A model generated the notes under the pieces. That model saw nothing but the letters and a program-made list of their open reading frames with translations, did no database searches and was not told where the DNA came from. The translations under genes were made by a program, and so were the position numbers. DNA of 56,798 nt, from NCBI GenBank assembly GCA_947624975.1, contig CANQMP010000012.1:1-56798 (forward strand), read 5' to 3'. Shown here one piece after another: positions 18,515-27,263 of this stretch. This DNA is from Candidatus Gastranaerophilales bacterium. Lineage in GTDB: Bacteria > Cyanobacteriota > Vampirovibrionia > Gastranaerophilales > Gastranaerophilaceae. Every line of letters begins with the position of its first letter. Position 1 is the stretch's first letter.

Positions 18515-18619
18515 ATGGAATTTTTCAGGAAACACCAAAGAGCAATAATTGCAATAATAGCAGTCACTTTCATTGCATGGACTGTCGGCTTAATGCTCCT
18601 CCCGATTCTGGTAAAATAA
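18515..18619 (+). CDS. Small single-span membrane protein (34 aa)
   Basis: This 34-codon ORF starts with ATG 6 bp after a clear AAGGGG Shine-Dalgarno. It encodes a basic N-terminus (MEFFRKHQRA) followed by one hydrophobic helix (about residues 10-33, ending LLPILVK). Its stop overlaps the ATG of the M23 peptidase gene (TAATG at 18617-18621), which has no ribosome site of its own, so translation is probably coupled. The sequence resembles the membrane anchor of SurA/PpiD-type N-termini without any following domain; this is only a resemblance. The SD, overlap and composition together make a real gene likely. It may anchor or regulate the downstream envelope proteins, or serve only as a leader for coupling. 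Confidence 0.7.
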   Translation: MEFFRKHQRAIIAIIAVTFIAWTVGLMLLPILVK

Positions 18620-19740
18620 TGTATATAAAAAGAAATTTAAAAAAAATATTTATATTCTTTATAGTGATGCTTGTCGGAAATATGAGCTTGCTTTGTTCTG
18701 CGGATCAGCTCAAAAATATTCAGCAGAAACAGAAAGCTGCTCATGAAAAGATTAACAAACTTAAAAATTTGGAAAAACTTGAAAAAAGCAAACTTTCCAA
18801 AAATCAGAGAAAGTATGAACAGGCATCGACAAGTTTACAGCGGTACAAAAACCAGAAAGTGACTCTGGAATACCAGCTTGCACAACTTGAAAAAGATTTG
18901 AATTCTTCCGTTGCGGAACTTAACAATTCTACAATTCAGATGAGAAAGAGAATAAGACAGGTGTTTAAAAATCAGAGAACAGGCATGTTTGAACTGATTT
19001 TGACCGCAAAAGATTTGAATTCGCTTTTGGATGTCGTTTACTTTGAAAAAATCGTGCTCAAAAAAGATTACGCAAAGATTGCGGCAATTCGAGTCAAGTC
19101 ACAAAAAATTGCGGCAATGAAACGCGAACTTGAACAGAAAAAAATTGCTCTTGCTCAATCCATTCAGGATATGGACGCACAGCAGAAAAATATTAAAAAT
19201 GCTATCGCTCAAAATCAAAATATGATTAACAAATACAAAACCGACAGAAGAAGTTACGAAAAAGCCGAACGGGAACTGGCTCGACAATCGGCAAGTTTAC
19301 AGAGTATGATAGCGAGAAACAGTTCATCCGATGTAAGAATTTCTTCTTCGGGATTTTTGCGTCCGATAGGAGGAAGAATTACTTCGCCTTTCGGATGGAG
19401 AACACACCCGATATTCAACAGCAGAACATTTCACTCAGGTGTTGATATCGCAGGGCCTAACCGCGGAAGCATAAAAGCATCAAACTCCGGCAAAGTTATA
19501 TATTCGGGCTGGTACGGAGGTTACGGTAAGGTCGTAATTGTCGATCACGGTAAGGTTAACGGACAGCCGACAACAACTCTTTATGCCCACATGTCATCCA
19601 TAAAAGTCGGAAACGGACAGTACGTAAACAAAGGTGATGTGTTGGGTTATGAAGGTACAACGGGTTACAGCACGGGCCCGCACGTTCACTTTGAAGTAAG
19701 AATTAACGGAAAACCGAATAATCCGCTTAATTACATTTAA
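18619..19740 (+). CDS. Exported coiled-coil M23 metallopeptidase (EnvC/NlpD-like)
   Basis: This murein hydrolase or hydrolase activator acts in the periplasm. A signal peptide (about residues 1-27, ending LLCSA|D) is followed by about 200 residues of coiled coil (KINKLKNLEKLEKSKLSKN and similar). The C-terminal M23/LytM domain retains its zinc ligands: FHSGVDI supplies His and Asp, and HVHFEV supplies the third His. With these residues present it could be catalytic. I chose the ATG at 18619 (TAATG overlap with the small ORF) rather than an upstream in-frame ATG at 18577, because only the former starts with a signal peptide. The 373-residue length and layout match EnvC-type proteins. The LptD-like gene follows 11 bp later. 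Confidence 0.9.
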   Translation: MYIKRNLKKIFIFFIVMLVGNMSLLCSADQLKNIQQKQKAAHEKINKLKNLEKLEKSKLSKNQRKYEQASTSLQRYKNQKVTLEYQLAQLEKDLNSSVAELNNSTIQMRKRIRQVFKNQRTGMFELILTAKDLNSLLDVVYFEKIVLKKDYAKIAAIRVKSQKIAAMKRELEQKKIALAQSIQDMDAQQKNIKNAIAQNQNMINKYKTDRRSYEKAERELARQSASLQSMIARNSSSDVRISSSGFLRPIGGRITSPFGWRTHPIFNSRTFHSGVDIAGPNRGSIKASNSGKVIYSGWYGGYGKVVIVDHGKVNGQPTTTLYAHMSSIKVGNGQYVNKGDVLGYEGTTGYSTGPHVHFEVRINGKPNNPLNYI

Positions 19741-19751
19741 GAAGGTATAAC

Positions 19752-21929
19752 TTGAAAAAATATATTATAACAACATTATTAATACTTTTATCTTCTCCCT
19801 GTCTTGCACAGGAGCTTTTTGAAACTCCGGAAGATTTGGAAAAAATGCAGGAGATTTTTTATGAAGCTCCGTTCAGCCCGATTCCGGAGGTTAAATACGT
19901 TGACGGAAGCACGCAAAAAGAAGTTCAAGGAATGCCGCTTTTCAAAAAAACTCGTGTTAAAATAACCAATTTCTTCCGTGAACGTGACTATAACAAAGCT
20001 CAAAAACTTATCGAGAAAGAAAAACAGGAGCAGGAAAAACTTGAAGCCCAAGAAAAAGAAGAAATGGATAAGGTTTTTAATGTGAATTTCAAACCCGATA
20101 AAAAATCAAATTCCGAAGATGTAAAAAAGTCCGAGGATGAAAGTTCCGATTCTTTGGAGTTGGAAGGCGGAGTCAGAGAACATGTTACGGCTGACGATAT
20201 TTTGCTTGATGCCGAAAACATAGATTTTGACGAAAATACGTTGGATTTTACGGCGACAGGTTCTCCCGTTTTGGTCTTTCCGCCTCAGGGGGTTACGATT
20301 AAAGCCGAAAAAATGGTTTATAACAAGGCGTCAAATATATTGAAAGCTTTCGGAAGCGTTGAGGTTATCAAAGACGGCAACAGCATGTTCGGAGATTATA
20401 TGCAGGTTAACATGAACGAAGAAAATGCGTTTATTGACAACCTCTCAACCAAAGAATCCGTTGTGAAAATCGATGCAAAAAAAGCCGATATGGAAGATGA
20501 TAAAATCACTTTACATAACGGTAAAATGGTTTCGGAAGAAGATTATGTAATGAATTTCCACACCAGAATGATAGGCGGAAACATGTTTAACAACTTAATT
20601 CTGGATGATGACGAAAAATCTTCAATTTCGAATGAAATCGGCGATACCACGGTTAACATAAAAGCCAAAGAAATATACGTAAATGCAAAGAAAAGTAATG
20701 ACGTTATAACTCTCAAAAAAGCAAAAATAGACTACGGCGGTTTTGATTTGCTGAATATACCGAGTTTCACCGTTCACACGAACAAAAAACGTGAGTTTTT
20801 TGATGCGAATTATCCCGAATTGGGTTCTCGAGCTCAGCTGGGTATGTTTGCAGGTCCGGGTTTTGTTTTTGATACACCGCTTCAAAACGGTTCTACGGTC
20901 AAACTTTTACCTATAATTAACAACAAAAGCGGTATAGGATTTGGCGGAATGCTTAAATATCGCAGTGCGACAAACTTTACCGATATGGGTTACGGTTCAT
21001 CCGCTGACATTTTTATTTTAAAAGGCCGTCAATATCTCGATGATAAACTGTATATGCAATATGGTGTTAACTCCTATATGGATGAATGGTTTATGGGTCC
21101 GAGAATGTCAAAATATAATGCCGAATTGATTTATCACGACGATGCCGTTATACATTCGACAATAGGTAAAGATTTGAACTTGAATTTCCGTCATCGTTTC
21201 GGATTCGGTTATATGCAAAATCCTGATTTTAACAGGCATGACGAAAACCTTCCGACGGATAATCTCGGAACTACAAGAACACGATATATGGCTCAGGTTT
21301 CACAAACTTTGTTTAATTATCGGGATTTGGAAAATAAAAAACTCTTAAATTTATCTCTTGTTATGCAGGGAAGTGCCGCTTTATACGGAACGGGTGATAC
21401 ACAGTTTATCGGACGGGTAGGCCCTGCATTGCATACTCAATATAAGCACTGGATGCAGGATTTGATGTTTTTCCAGGGTGCATATCAGGACGGTACTCCA
21501 ATGCAAGCGTATGATATTTACAGATACGGTCATTCTACACTTCACATAAGAGAATCTTTGCGTCTTTGCAAGTATCTGACCGTTGCATGGTCGGGAACGT
21601 TAAACCTGTCCGATGATTCGCCAAACGGTGATGTTTTTCAGGAAAATTCGTTTATTGTAGCTATCGGTCCCGATGATTTGAAATTCAACATCGGCTATGA
21701 CTGGGTAAGACGTCAGACATATTTCGGTTGTATTATTGCGATGAACACGAAAGGTTCATCACTTGAATATGAAAAAATGGTAATAAAAAATCCCGATAAA
21801 CTTTCCCGTGACAACACGGAAATAATTGAACCGAAAGTGTTTGAGCAGGAAAATGAACCGACAGTTCCCAAAAAGATGATTTATGCCGAAGTTATTGATA
21901 TGGAAGATCCTGATAAGGAGCAGATATAA
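19752..21929 (+). CDS. lptD: LptD/OstA-like outer-membrane LPS assembly protein
   Basis: LptD is the beta-barrel that inserts LPS into the outer leaflet. The 725-residue protein has a signal peptide (1-19, ending CLA|Q). An unusual Lys/Glu-rich, partly coiled region follows (about 85-145). An OstA/LptA-like beta-jellyroll comes next (about 150-290: DDILLDAENIDFDENT, VTIKAEKMVYNKASN). The rest is a barrel-like part with alternating hydrophobics and many Tyr/Gly. The start is a TTG, preceded by AGAAGG at 6 bp; no in-frame ATG precedes the signal peptide. It ends by overlapping the aldolase ATG by one base. Conserved Cys pairs of enterobacterial LptD are not evident. The assignment is good at family level, less sure as the functional orthologue. 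Confidence 0.78.
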   Translation: MKKYIITTLLILLSSPCLAQELFETPEDLEKMQEIFYEAPFSPIPEVKYVDGSTQKEVQGMPLFKKTRVKITNFFRERDYNKAQKLIEKEKQEQEKLEAQEKEEMDKVFNVNFKPDKKSNSEDVKKSEDESSDSLELEGGVREHVTADDILLDAENIDFDENTLDFTATGSPVLVFPPQGVTIKAEKMVYNKASNILKAFGSVEVIKDGNSMFGDYMQVNMNEENAFIDNLSTKESVVKIDAKKADMEDDKITLHNGKMVSEEDYVMNFHTRMIGGNMFNNLILDDDEKSSISNEIGDTTVNIKAKEIYVNAKKSNDVITLKKAKIDYGGFDLLNIPSFTVHTNKKREFFDANYPELGSRAQLGMFAGPGFVFDTPLQNGSTVKLLPIINNKSGIGFGGMLKYRSATNFTDMGYGSSADIFILKGRQYLDDKLYMQYGVNSYMDEWFMGPRMSKYNAELIYHDDAVIHSTIGKDLNLNFRHRFGFGYMQNPDFNRHDENLPTDNLGTTRTRYMAQVSQTLFNYRDLENKKLLNLSLVMQGSAALYGTGDTQFIGRVGPALHTQYKHWMQDLMFFQGAYQDGTPMQAYDIYRYGHSTLHIRESLRLCKYLTVAWSGTLNLSDDSPNGDVFQENSFIVAIGPDDLKFNIGYDWVRRQTYFGCIIAMNTKGSSLEYEKMVIKNPDKLSRDNTEIIEPKVFEQENEPTVPKKMIYAEVIDMEDPDKEQI

Positions 21930-22546
21930 TGCTTGACGAATTGAAATCCGAAATAATCGAATACGGAAAACTTTTGGGCGGTAAAAATTATTCTCCCGGA
22001 ACTTCAGGCAATATTTCCATGAGATTTGAAGATAAAATTCTTATTACATCATCAGGTTCGGCTAATTCTTTTTTGAATAAAGACGATATTGTTTTGATTG
22101 ATTTTGACGGTAATCTTGTTGACGGTAACAAAAAACCGTCGTCTGAAAAAATGCTTCATGCAAGTTTTTACAAGCAAAGAGCGGATGTAAATTGCATTAT
22201 TCACGTTCATTCGCCCTATTTGAGTACGTTTGCCTGCATGAGAAAAGCACTCGATGAACCCGTAATGGCGGAGAATGTTTTTTATTTCGGACAAATTCCG
22301 CTTGCAAACTACGGTCTGCCTTCATCTGATGATTTGGTTGAAAAAACCTCAATTTATTTCAAGGATTACGATGTGGTTTTGATGGCAAATCACGGAGTTA
22401 TAGCAGGTGCGGATTCGATGAAAAACGCTTATTTAAAACTTGAACTTGCGGAATCTTATGCGCAAGTTGTTTTTAACACAAAACTGCTTGGCGGTGCGGT
22501 TTTGCTAAACGGCAGAGAGGTAGAGGAGATTAACTCTTTAAAATAG
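21929..22546 (+). CDS. Class II aldolase/adducin family protein
   Basis: These zinc enzymes cleave or epimerise sugar phosphates (fuculose-1-P aldolase, ribulose-5-P 4-epimerase, methylthioribulose-1-P dehydratase). The 205-residue protein shows the phosphate-binding start SPGTSGNISMR (residues 22-32), SSGSAN, the acidic PSSEKMLH containing the catalytic Glu, and the metal ligands HVH (about 92-94) and NHG (about 154-156). AAGGAG precedes the ATG, which overlaps the lptD stop. The true substrate cannot be read from sequence. Its place between LPS genes hints at an envelope sugar, but that is inference. Confidence 0.85.
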   Translation: MLDELKSEIIEYGKLLGGKNYSPGTSGNISMRFEDKILITSSGSANSFLNKDDIVLIDFDGNLVDGNKKPSSEKMLHASFYKQRADVNCIIHVHSPYLSTFACMRKALDEPVMAENVFYFGQIPLANYGLPSSDDLVEKTSIYFKDYDVVLMANHGVIAGADSMKNAYLKLELAESYAQVVFNTKLLGGAVLLNGREVEEINSLK

Positions 22547-22570
22547 TTGTGATATAATTGGTAAGGAGAT

Positions 22571-23389
22571 ATGATGTCTTTAATGTTGGAAAATAAACAG
22601 GGATTAATAGCGGGCGACGGAATTTTGCCCGTTGAGATGGCTCGTCATGCAAAAGAGAACGGGTTTGAAGTGATTTGTGTTTCTCTCGCTAACGATAATT
22701 TCAAAGAATTGAAAAAATATTGCTCAAAAATCTATTCCTGCCACCCCGGTGAAATGTCGCGAATTGAGAAGATATTCACGGATAATGAAATTAAACAGGT
22801 TACTTTTTTGGGAAAAGTTCATAAACGTGTTCTTTTGCAGCCGTATAAGTTTGATAAAAAGGCTTTGGAAATTCTGAAATCAGTTAAAAGACTTAACGAT
22901 GATGAAGTCATGCTGCTTATCGTTAATGAGTTTGAAAAGCGTGATATAAAAGTTCTTGACCAGACTATATTTATCAAAAATCTGATGATACCATCAGGTG
23001 TGCTGGGTAAACTGAAACCCACGGAAAACCAGATGCAGGACGTAAATTACGGTTTTTGGCTTGCCAAAGAGATGGGAAAAATTGATGTCGGGCAATCGGT
23101 AGTGATAAAAGACAAAATGGCGATGGCGGTTGAGGCTATTGAAGGTACTGATATGTGTATCAAACGCGGTTCAAAGTTTGCAAAAAAGGGTGCGGTTGTG
23201 GTTAAAGTTTCAAAGCCGTCGCAGGATAAGAGGTTTGATATTCCCGCAATCGGGCTGAGAACTTTAAAAACGATGAAAAAATACAAAGCGTCCCTGATTG
23301 CCGTCGAGGCTAACGAAACAATTATCGTAAATCAGGAAGAAGTTATAAAATTTGCGGATAACAACAACATAGTGATAATGGCAGTATGA
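22571..23389 (+). CDS. lpxI: UDP-2,3-diacylglucosamine pyrophosphatase LpxI
   Basis: LpxI hydrolyses UDP-2,3-diacylglucosamine to lipid X, replacing LpxH in many alpha-proteobacteria and cyanobacteria-related groups. The 272-residue protein (DUF1009) begins with GLIAGDGILPVEMARHA, carries VTFLGKVHKR in the middle and ends with the catalytic motif QDKRFDIPAIGLRT, in which Asp223 corresponds to the essential Asp of the family. AAGGAG lies 6 bp before the ATG, and a TATAAT at 22553-22558 could give it an own promoter. Its end overlaps lpxB by 4 bp (ATGA), so product and next enzyme are made together. Confidence 0.95.
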   Translation: MMSLMLENKQGLIAGDGILPVEMARHAKENGFEVICVSLANDNFKELKKYCSKIYSCHPGEMSRIEKIFTDNEIKQVTFLGKVHKRVLLQPYKFDKKALEILKSVKRLNDDEVMLLIVNEFEKRDIKVLDQTIFIKNLMIPSGVLGKLKPTENQMQDVNYGFWLAKEMGKIDVGQSVVIKDKMAMAVEAIEGTDMCIKRGSKFAKKGAVVVKVSKPSQDKRFDIPAIGLRTLKTMKKYKASLIAVEANETIIVNQEEVIKFADNNNIVIMAV

Positions 23390-24510
23390 AGAAACTTTTT
23401 ATTGTAACCGGCGAATATTCGGGTGATATTCACGCATCGCATGTCGTGAATGCTTTGCACGGCATTAATGCTGATATTGAAATAGAGGGTGTAGGCGGCG
23501 AAAATATGGAAAGAGCCGGCGTTAAACTCTTTGCAAATCACAGTAAAATGGCGTCAGTCGGGCTTTCTTTACAAATAATAGTAAATCACTTTTTGCTCGG
23601 GAAAAAGCTTTTGGATTACCTTGTTAACGATTATAAGCCCGATGCGGTGCTTTTGATTGATTACGGCGGATTTAATCTTCGTATTGCGGGATTTTTGAAA
23701 AAACACGGAATAAAGGTCATTTATTACATCCCTCCGCAAGTTTGGGCGAGCCGTAAGGGCAGGATAAACAAAATTAAGAAAAATATTGATGAGGTTTTGT
23801 GTATATTTCCGTTTGAAAAAGAGTTGTATGAAACACATGGTATAAAGACGCATTACTGCGGTCATCCGCTTGTGTCGCAGCTTCCCGAAAAAGTCGAAAG
23901 AAAAGAATTTTTTGAAAAACACGGTTTGGATTTAAACAAGAAACTCGTTTCAATTTTTCCGGGTTCAAGGGAGTTTGAGCTGAAATATTTGATGAATGTG
24001 TTTATAAAAACGGCTCAATATTTACGGAAAAAACATCCCGAATTGCAATTTTGTATTTCCCATGCGCCGAATTTGTCGGATAAGGCTTACGAAAAATATA
24101 TTAAAAAAACTGATTTCAAGGTTATAAAAGGCGAAAATCAAGCGTTGTTAAGTGCTTCTGATGCTTTGATTTTGGCTTCGGGAACTGTTGCACTTGAGGC
24201 TTGCCTTTATCAAACCCCTATGATTATTGCATATCGCGGTCCATGGCTATTCTATTTCATCTATCTTATTGTACGATGCATAAAGCGAGTTTCGTTGCCG
24301 AACATTATTGCGGATAAATCAATCGTTCCCGAGATAATTCAGGGTGATGTCCGAGTTTCTAAAATTGCCTATGAAATTGAAAAATTGCTTTATGACACTT
24401 CGTACAGAGAATGGAATATAAAAGAGCTGGGGGCTGTTAAAAACATGCTTTCCGACAAAGTTTCTTCAAACGAGGCAGCCAAAGAAATTGCTCAAAATCT
24501 TTCTGATTAA
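23386..24510 (+). CDS. lpxB: Lipid-A-disaccharide synthase LpxB
   Basis: LpxB joins lipid X and UDP-2,3-diacylglucosamine to make the lipid A disaccharide at the membrane surface. The 374-residue GT19 protein starts KLFIVTGEYSGDIHASHVV and contains GVGGENMERAG, VLLIDYGGFNLRIA, YYIPPQVWASRKGRI and GHPLV, followed by SIFPGSREFE, ASGTVALEA and TPMIIAYR. All are family signatures. It is coupled to lpxI by an ATGA overlap. Together with lpxK at the left end it completes the steps from the UDP-diacyl sugar to lipid IVA. Confidence 0.97.
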   Translation: MKKLFIVTGEYSGDIHASHVVNALHGINADIEIEGVGGENMERAGVKLFANHSKMASVGLSLQIIVNHFLLGKKLLDYLVNDYKPDAVLLIDYGGFNLRIAGFLKKHGIKVIYYIPPQVWASRKGRINKIKKNIDEVLCIFPFEKELYETHGIKTHYCGHPLVSQLPEKVERKEFFEKHGLDLNKKLVSIFPGSREFELKYLMNVFIKTAQYLRKKHPELQFCISHAPNLSDKAYEKYIKKTDFKVIKGENQALLSASDALILASGTVALEACLYQTPMIIAYRGPWLFYFIYLIVRCIKRVSLPNIIADKSIVPEIIQGDVRVSKIAYEIEKLLYDTSYREWNIKELGAVKNMLSDKVSSNEAAKEIAQNLSD

Positions 24511-24571
24511 CAATTCTTTACAAATAAGCAAATTATTTTATTTATTTTTGTTTATATAAATGTAGTGTTTT

Positions 24572-26188
24572 ATGATTAATCCGACGTTACCGATAAATAA
24601 CGCACAGTCAGATGCGTTTAAAGATTTTCGACAACCGGCTGATAACCGTTATATTTTGCTGCCTCAACAGAATGATAAGAAAAATAATTCATCCAAAGCC
24701 GGCAGAATAATTGTATTTTCTGCTTTGGGAGTGGCTTTTGCGACTATCGCACTGTTGAAAGGTGGATTTTCAAAAACTTTTACCAAATATTTAAATAATT
24801 GGAAAATCGCATTGGAAAATAAAGAATTCAGCGAAGGGAAACTCAGCGGTTTTTACAGATATTGTTTAAGCAAGGTAAATTTGTTTTTAGATAAATCTCA
24901 AAGCATTAACAATTTAACTTCTTTGAAAGATATTCTTGTGCAGAAGTTTATGTGGGGTAAAAACGGTAATCGTAAATTTACAAAGAAAATTCATCAGGGT
25001 ATAACGGCTCTTTTCGACAGAATAGGAAGAAATACCGTAAATTCATCTTATGCGGGAACAAATAAAAAATTCGCCTCATTAAATGAGTATATTTTAAATC
25101 TTAATCGTAAAATATCCGATAAAAACCCGTCAGATGAAAGGGTTGCGTCGATACTTCAAAATATAAATTCCCGTTTGAAAAATGTTAATATAAATTACGA
25201 AAAAGGTTTCGGCATTAATGCGAGAAATAATCGTTTAAAACAGATAAGAGAAACTGCTGACGGGCTTTATGATTATTTTTGGAACGTAAGTTTTAAAGAT
25301 ATCAAAAATTTCAAATCCAAAAACATGTATCAGTCATTTATTGCCGATGATTATATTCTTCCCGCCAAAATGAAGATGGCACGGGAGGTCGGAGAGTTAA
25401 GGACGGCTGTTACTCACGATATTACGGATAATTTCAATGCTGTTACGGGTCTGCTTGACCAGCTTCAAAAATGCGTTAACCCTTACGATGCGGAAATTAA
25501 CAAAATAATGGGTTCGCTGAGAAAAAATATGAGCAAATATAAACACCTCTCGGGTAACGGGGAAGTCGCACAAAGAGTGGTTCTGAACAAGGAAATCATT
25601 GAGTCTTTGAACGGTCTGAAAAGTATTTTTGCTAATTCAAATTCTCCCTCAAAAGATGTCATTTTGAAGTCGGCAGAAGATATTGAAAAAATTATTTCAT
25701 CAAGCTCAAAAGGTGAATTGCAGGAGATTTTGACATTATATAAACAGGTTTTACCGAGAGAAGAATATATTAAAGTCAAAAACAAAATACAGTCTGCGGT
25801 GAAATCACTTGATAAATCTATCGAAACGGAAACAACACGTTATTTTGAAAAAGCCAGAGATTTAAGATTAGGTTCTGCTCCGACAGATATTATAACTATT
25901 TTGACAGCAGGCGGAACAGTCGGCTGGTATATCCAAAAATCCAAAAACAAAGATGAGAAAATTTCGGCTTCTTTAAAATACGGTATTCCTGCTATAGGAA
26001 CGGTTGCTACGGCACTTTACTGCACGGCAAGATTAGTTTCGGGTGTTAAATCAATGGCATTAGGTATGGTCAGCGGTTTTCTTATCAATAAATTAGGTGT
26101 GTATGTCGATAATACACGGAAAAAATATTCTTTGAATTTTTCCGTACAAAACAGATTATCCGAGAAAGCTCAATCGGATAGTGTATAA
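24572..26188 (+). CDS. Large helical membrane-associated hypothetical protein (538 aa)
   Basis: I do not recognise this protein. It has an Asn/Pro/Gln-rich N-terminus (1-40), a hydrophobic segment (about 44-65, IIVFSALGVAFATIALLKGG), a long charged helical middle (about 70-440), and two or three further hydrophobic stretches near the C-terminus (about 450-520: IITILTAGGTVGWYI, GIPAIGTVATALYC, MALGMVSGFLINKLG). It has no signal peptide and no catalytic motif. The ATG has no Shine-Dalgarno; a TATAAA ends 11 bp upstream. The length of the open frame and its clean intergenic borders make it a real gene. It may be specific to this lineage. Confidence 0.65.
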   Translation: MINPTLPINNAQSDAFKDFRQPADNRYILLPQQNDKKNNSSKAGRIIVFSALGVAFATIALLKGGFSKTFTKYLNNWKIALENKEFSEGKLSGFYRYCLSKVNLFLDKSQSINNLTSLKDILVQKFMWGKNGNRKFTKKIHQGITALFDRIGRNTVNSSYAGTNKKFASLNEYILNLNRKISDKNPSDERVASILQNINSRLKNVNINYEKGFGINARNNRLKQIRETADGLYDYFWNVSFKDIKNFKSKNMYQSFIADDYILPAKMKMAREVGELRTAVTHDITDNFNAVTGLLDQLQKCVNPYDAEINKIMGSLRKNMSKYKHLSGNGEVAQRVVLNKEIIESLNGLKSIFANSNSPSKDVILKSAEDIEKIISSSSKGELQEILTLYKQVLPREEYIKVKNKIQSAVKSLDKSIETETTRYFEKARDLRLGSAPTDIITILTAGGTVGWYIQKSKNKDEKISASLKYGIPAIGTVATALYCTARLVSGVKSMALGMVSGFLINKLGVYVDNTRKKYSLNFSVQNRLSEKAQSDSV

Positions 26189-26204
26189 CATTTTTTATTA
26201 TTTT

Positions 26205-26213
26205 TGATAAAAT
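26205..26213 (+). promoter_or_regulatory. Extended -10 promoter, leaderless start for dGTPase gene
   Basis: TGATAAAAT (extended -10, TGn plus TAAAAT at 26208-26213) ends 6 bases before the ATG at 26220, and no Shine-Dalgarno is present. The -35 region is not recognisable, as is usual with extended -10 promoters. Confidence 0.55.
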
Positions 26214-26219
26214 GCACTT

Positions 26220-27248
26220 ATGGTAAAGACGGGTGAAACAATAAAATATAAACTTGAACAGCGTGAAATTGATAATCTAAGTGAATTTGCGACGAAAAGC
26301 AGGTTTACCAAAGGCAGAAAAAAACTTGAGGACAGCTGCCCTTTAAGGACAGAATTTCAGCGTGACAGAGATAGAATATTGCATTCAAAAGCTTTCAGAA
26401 GGCTCAAACACAAAACGCAGGTATTTTTATCTCCGTTTGATGACCATTTCAGAACACGTTTGACGCATACTCTTGAAGTGTCGCAAATAGGTAGAACAAT
26501 AGCCCGTGCACTGGACATGAACGAAGATTTGGTCGAGGCAATAGCTTTGGGACACGATTTGGGGCATACTCCTTTCGGACATTGCGGAGAAGGTGTGTTA
26601 AACGAACTTGTCAAAGGCGGTTTTCATCATAATGTTCAAAGTGTCAGAGTTGTGGAAGTTCTTGAAGATTTGAATTTGTGTCAGGAAACTATAGACGGTA
26701 TATTAACCCACAGCTGGGGCTACAAACCCAAAACTCCCGAGGCTCAAATCGTACAGCTTGCCGATAAAATAGCTTACATCAACCATGACATTGAAGATTC
26801 CATTCGTGCGGGAATTATTGCGGAAAGCGATTTGCCAAAGGACTGCATAAAGTATTTTTCATCAGTTCAAAGCAAGCGTCTGAACAAGATGATTAACGAA
26901 ATAGTAAATAATTCGATAGGGAAACCGAATGTTTCCATGAGCGAAGAAGGCTGGCATTATACGACACTTCTCAGACAGTGGATGTTTGATAATGTCTATA
27001 TAGATTCACCTGCAAAGATGGAGGAAAAGAAAGCCCGCAATGTTATCCGCGAACTTTTCTTCTTGTATGTCGATATGTTAAAAAATGTTTGCGAAGAAAA
27101 CAAAATAGAACGTATAGTAACCGACTATATATCAGGTATGACGGACAGATATGCGGTCGAAAAGTATAAAGAAAACTTTATCCCGAAAGGTTTGCAGTCA
27201 GGGGCTAAAGAAGATTATTTGTTTAAACTTGCAAAAATTATTGATTAA
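26220..27248 (+). CDS. dgt: Deoxyguanosinetriphosphate triphosphohydrolase-like protein (HD domain)
   Basis: This HD-domain enzyme hydrolyses dNTPs to deoxynucleoside and triphosphate, shaping dNTP pools. The 342-residue protein shows RDRDRILHSKAFRRLKHKTQ, the metal-binding sequence RLTHTLEVSQIG, and GHDLGHTPFGHCGE with the HD pair, then LTHSWGYKP and ADKIAYINHDIEDS. These are the motifs of the dGTPase-like type 2 family. Its predicted promoter gives a leaderless mRNA. The following gene begins 15 bp downstream but has its own strong promoter. Nothing is missing. Confidence 0.93.
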   Translation: MVKTGETIKYKLEQREIDNLSEFATKSRFTKGRKKLEDSCPLRTEFQRDRDRILHSKAFRRLKHKTQVFLSPFDDHFRTRLTHTLEVSQIGRTIARALDMNEDLVEAIALGHDLGHTPFGHCGEGVLNELVKGGFHHNVQSVRVVEVLEDLNLCQETIDGILTHSWGYKPKTPEAQIVQLADKIAYINHDIEDSIRAGIIAESDLPKDCIKYFSSVQSKRLNKMINEIVNNSIGKPNVSMSEEGWHYTTLLRQWMFDNVYIDSPAKMEEKKARNVIRELFFLYVDMLKNVCEENKIERIVTDYISGMTDRYAVEKYKENFIPKGLQSGAKEDYLFKLAKIID

Positions 27249-27257
27249 AACTATAAT
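27229..27257 (+). promoter_or_regulatory. Near-consensus promoter, leaderless start for WecG/TagA gene
   Basis: TTGCAA (27229-27234) and TATAAT (27252-27257) are spaced by 17 bp. The -10 ends 6 bases before the ATG at 27264, without any Shine-Dalgarno. The -35 lies within the end of the dGTPase gene. This is the clearest leaderless promoter in the window. Confidence 0.75.
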
Positions 27258-27263
27258 ACACTT

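Noticed and set aside
18577-18618. Longer form of the M23 peptidase starting at 18577
   Set aside because: It would place 14 polar residues before the signal peptide and read through the 34-codon ORF in another frame without a ribosome site.
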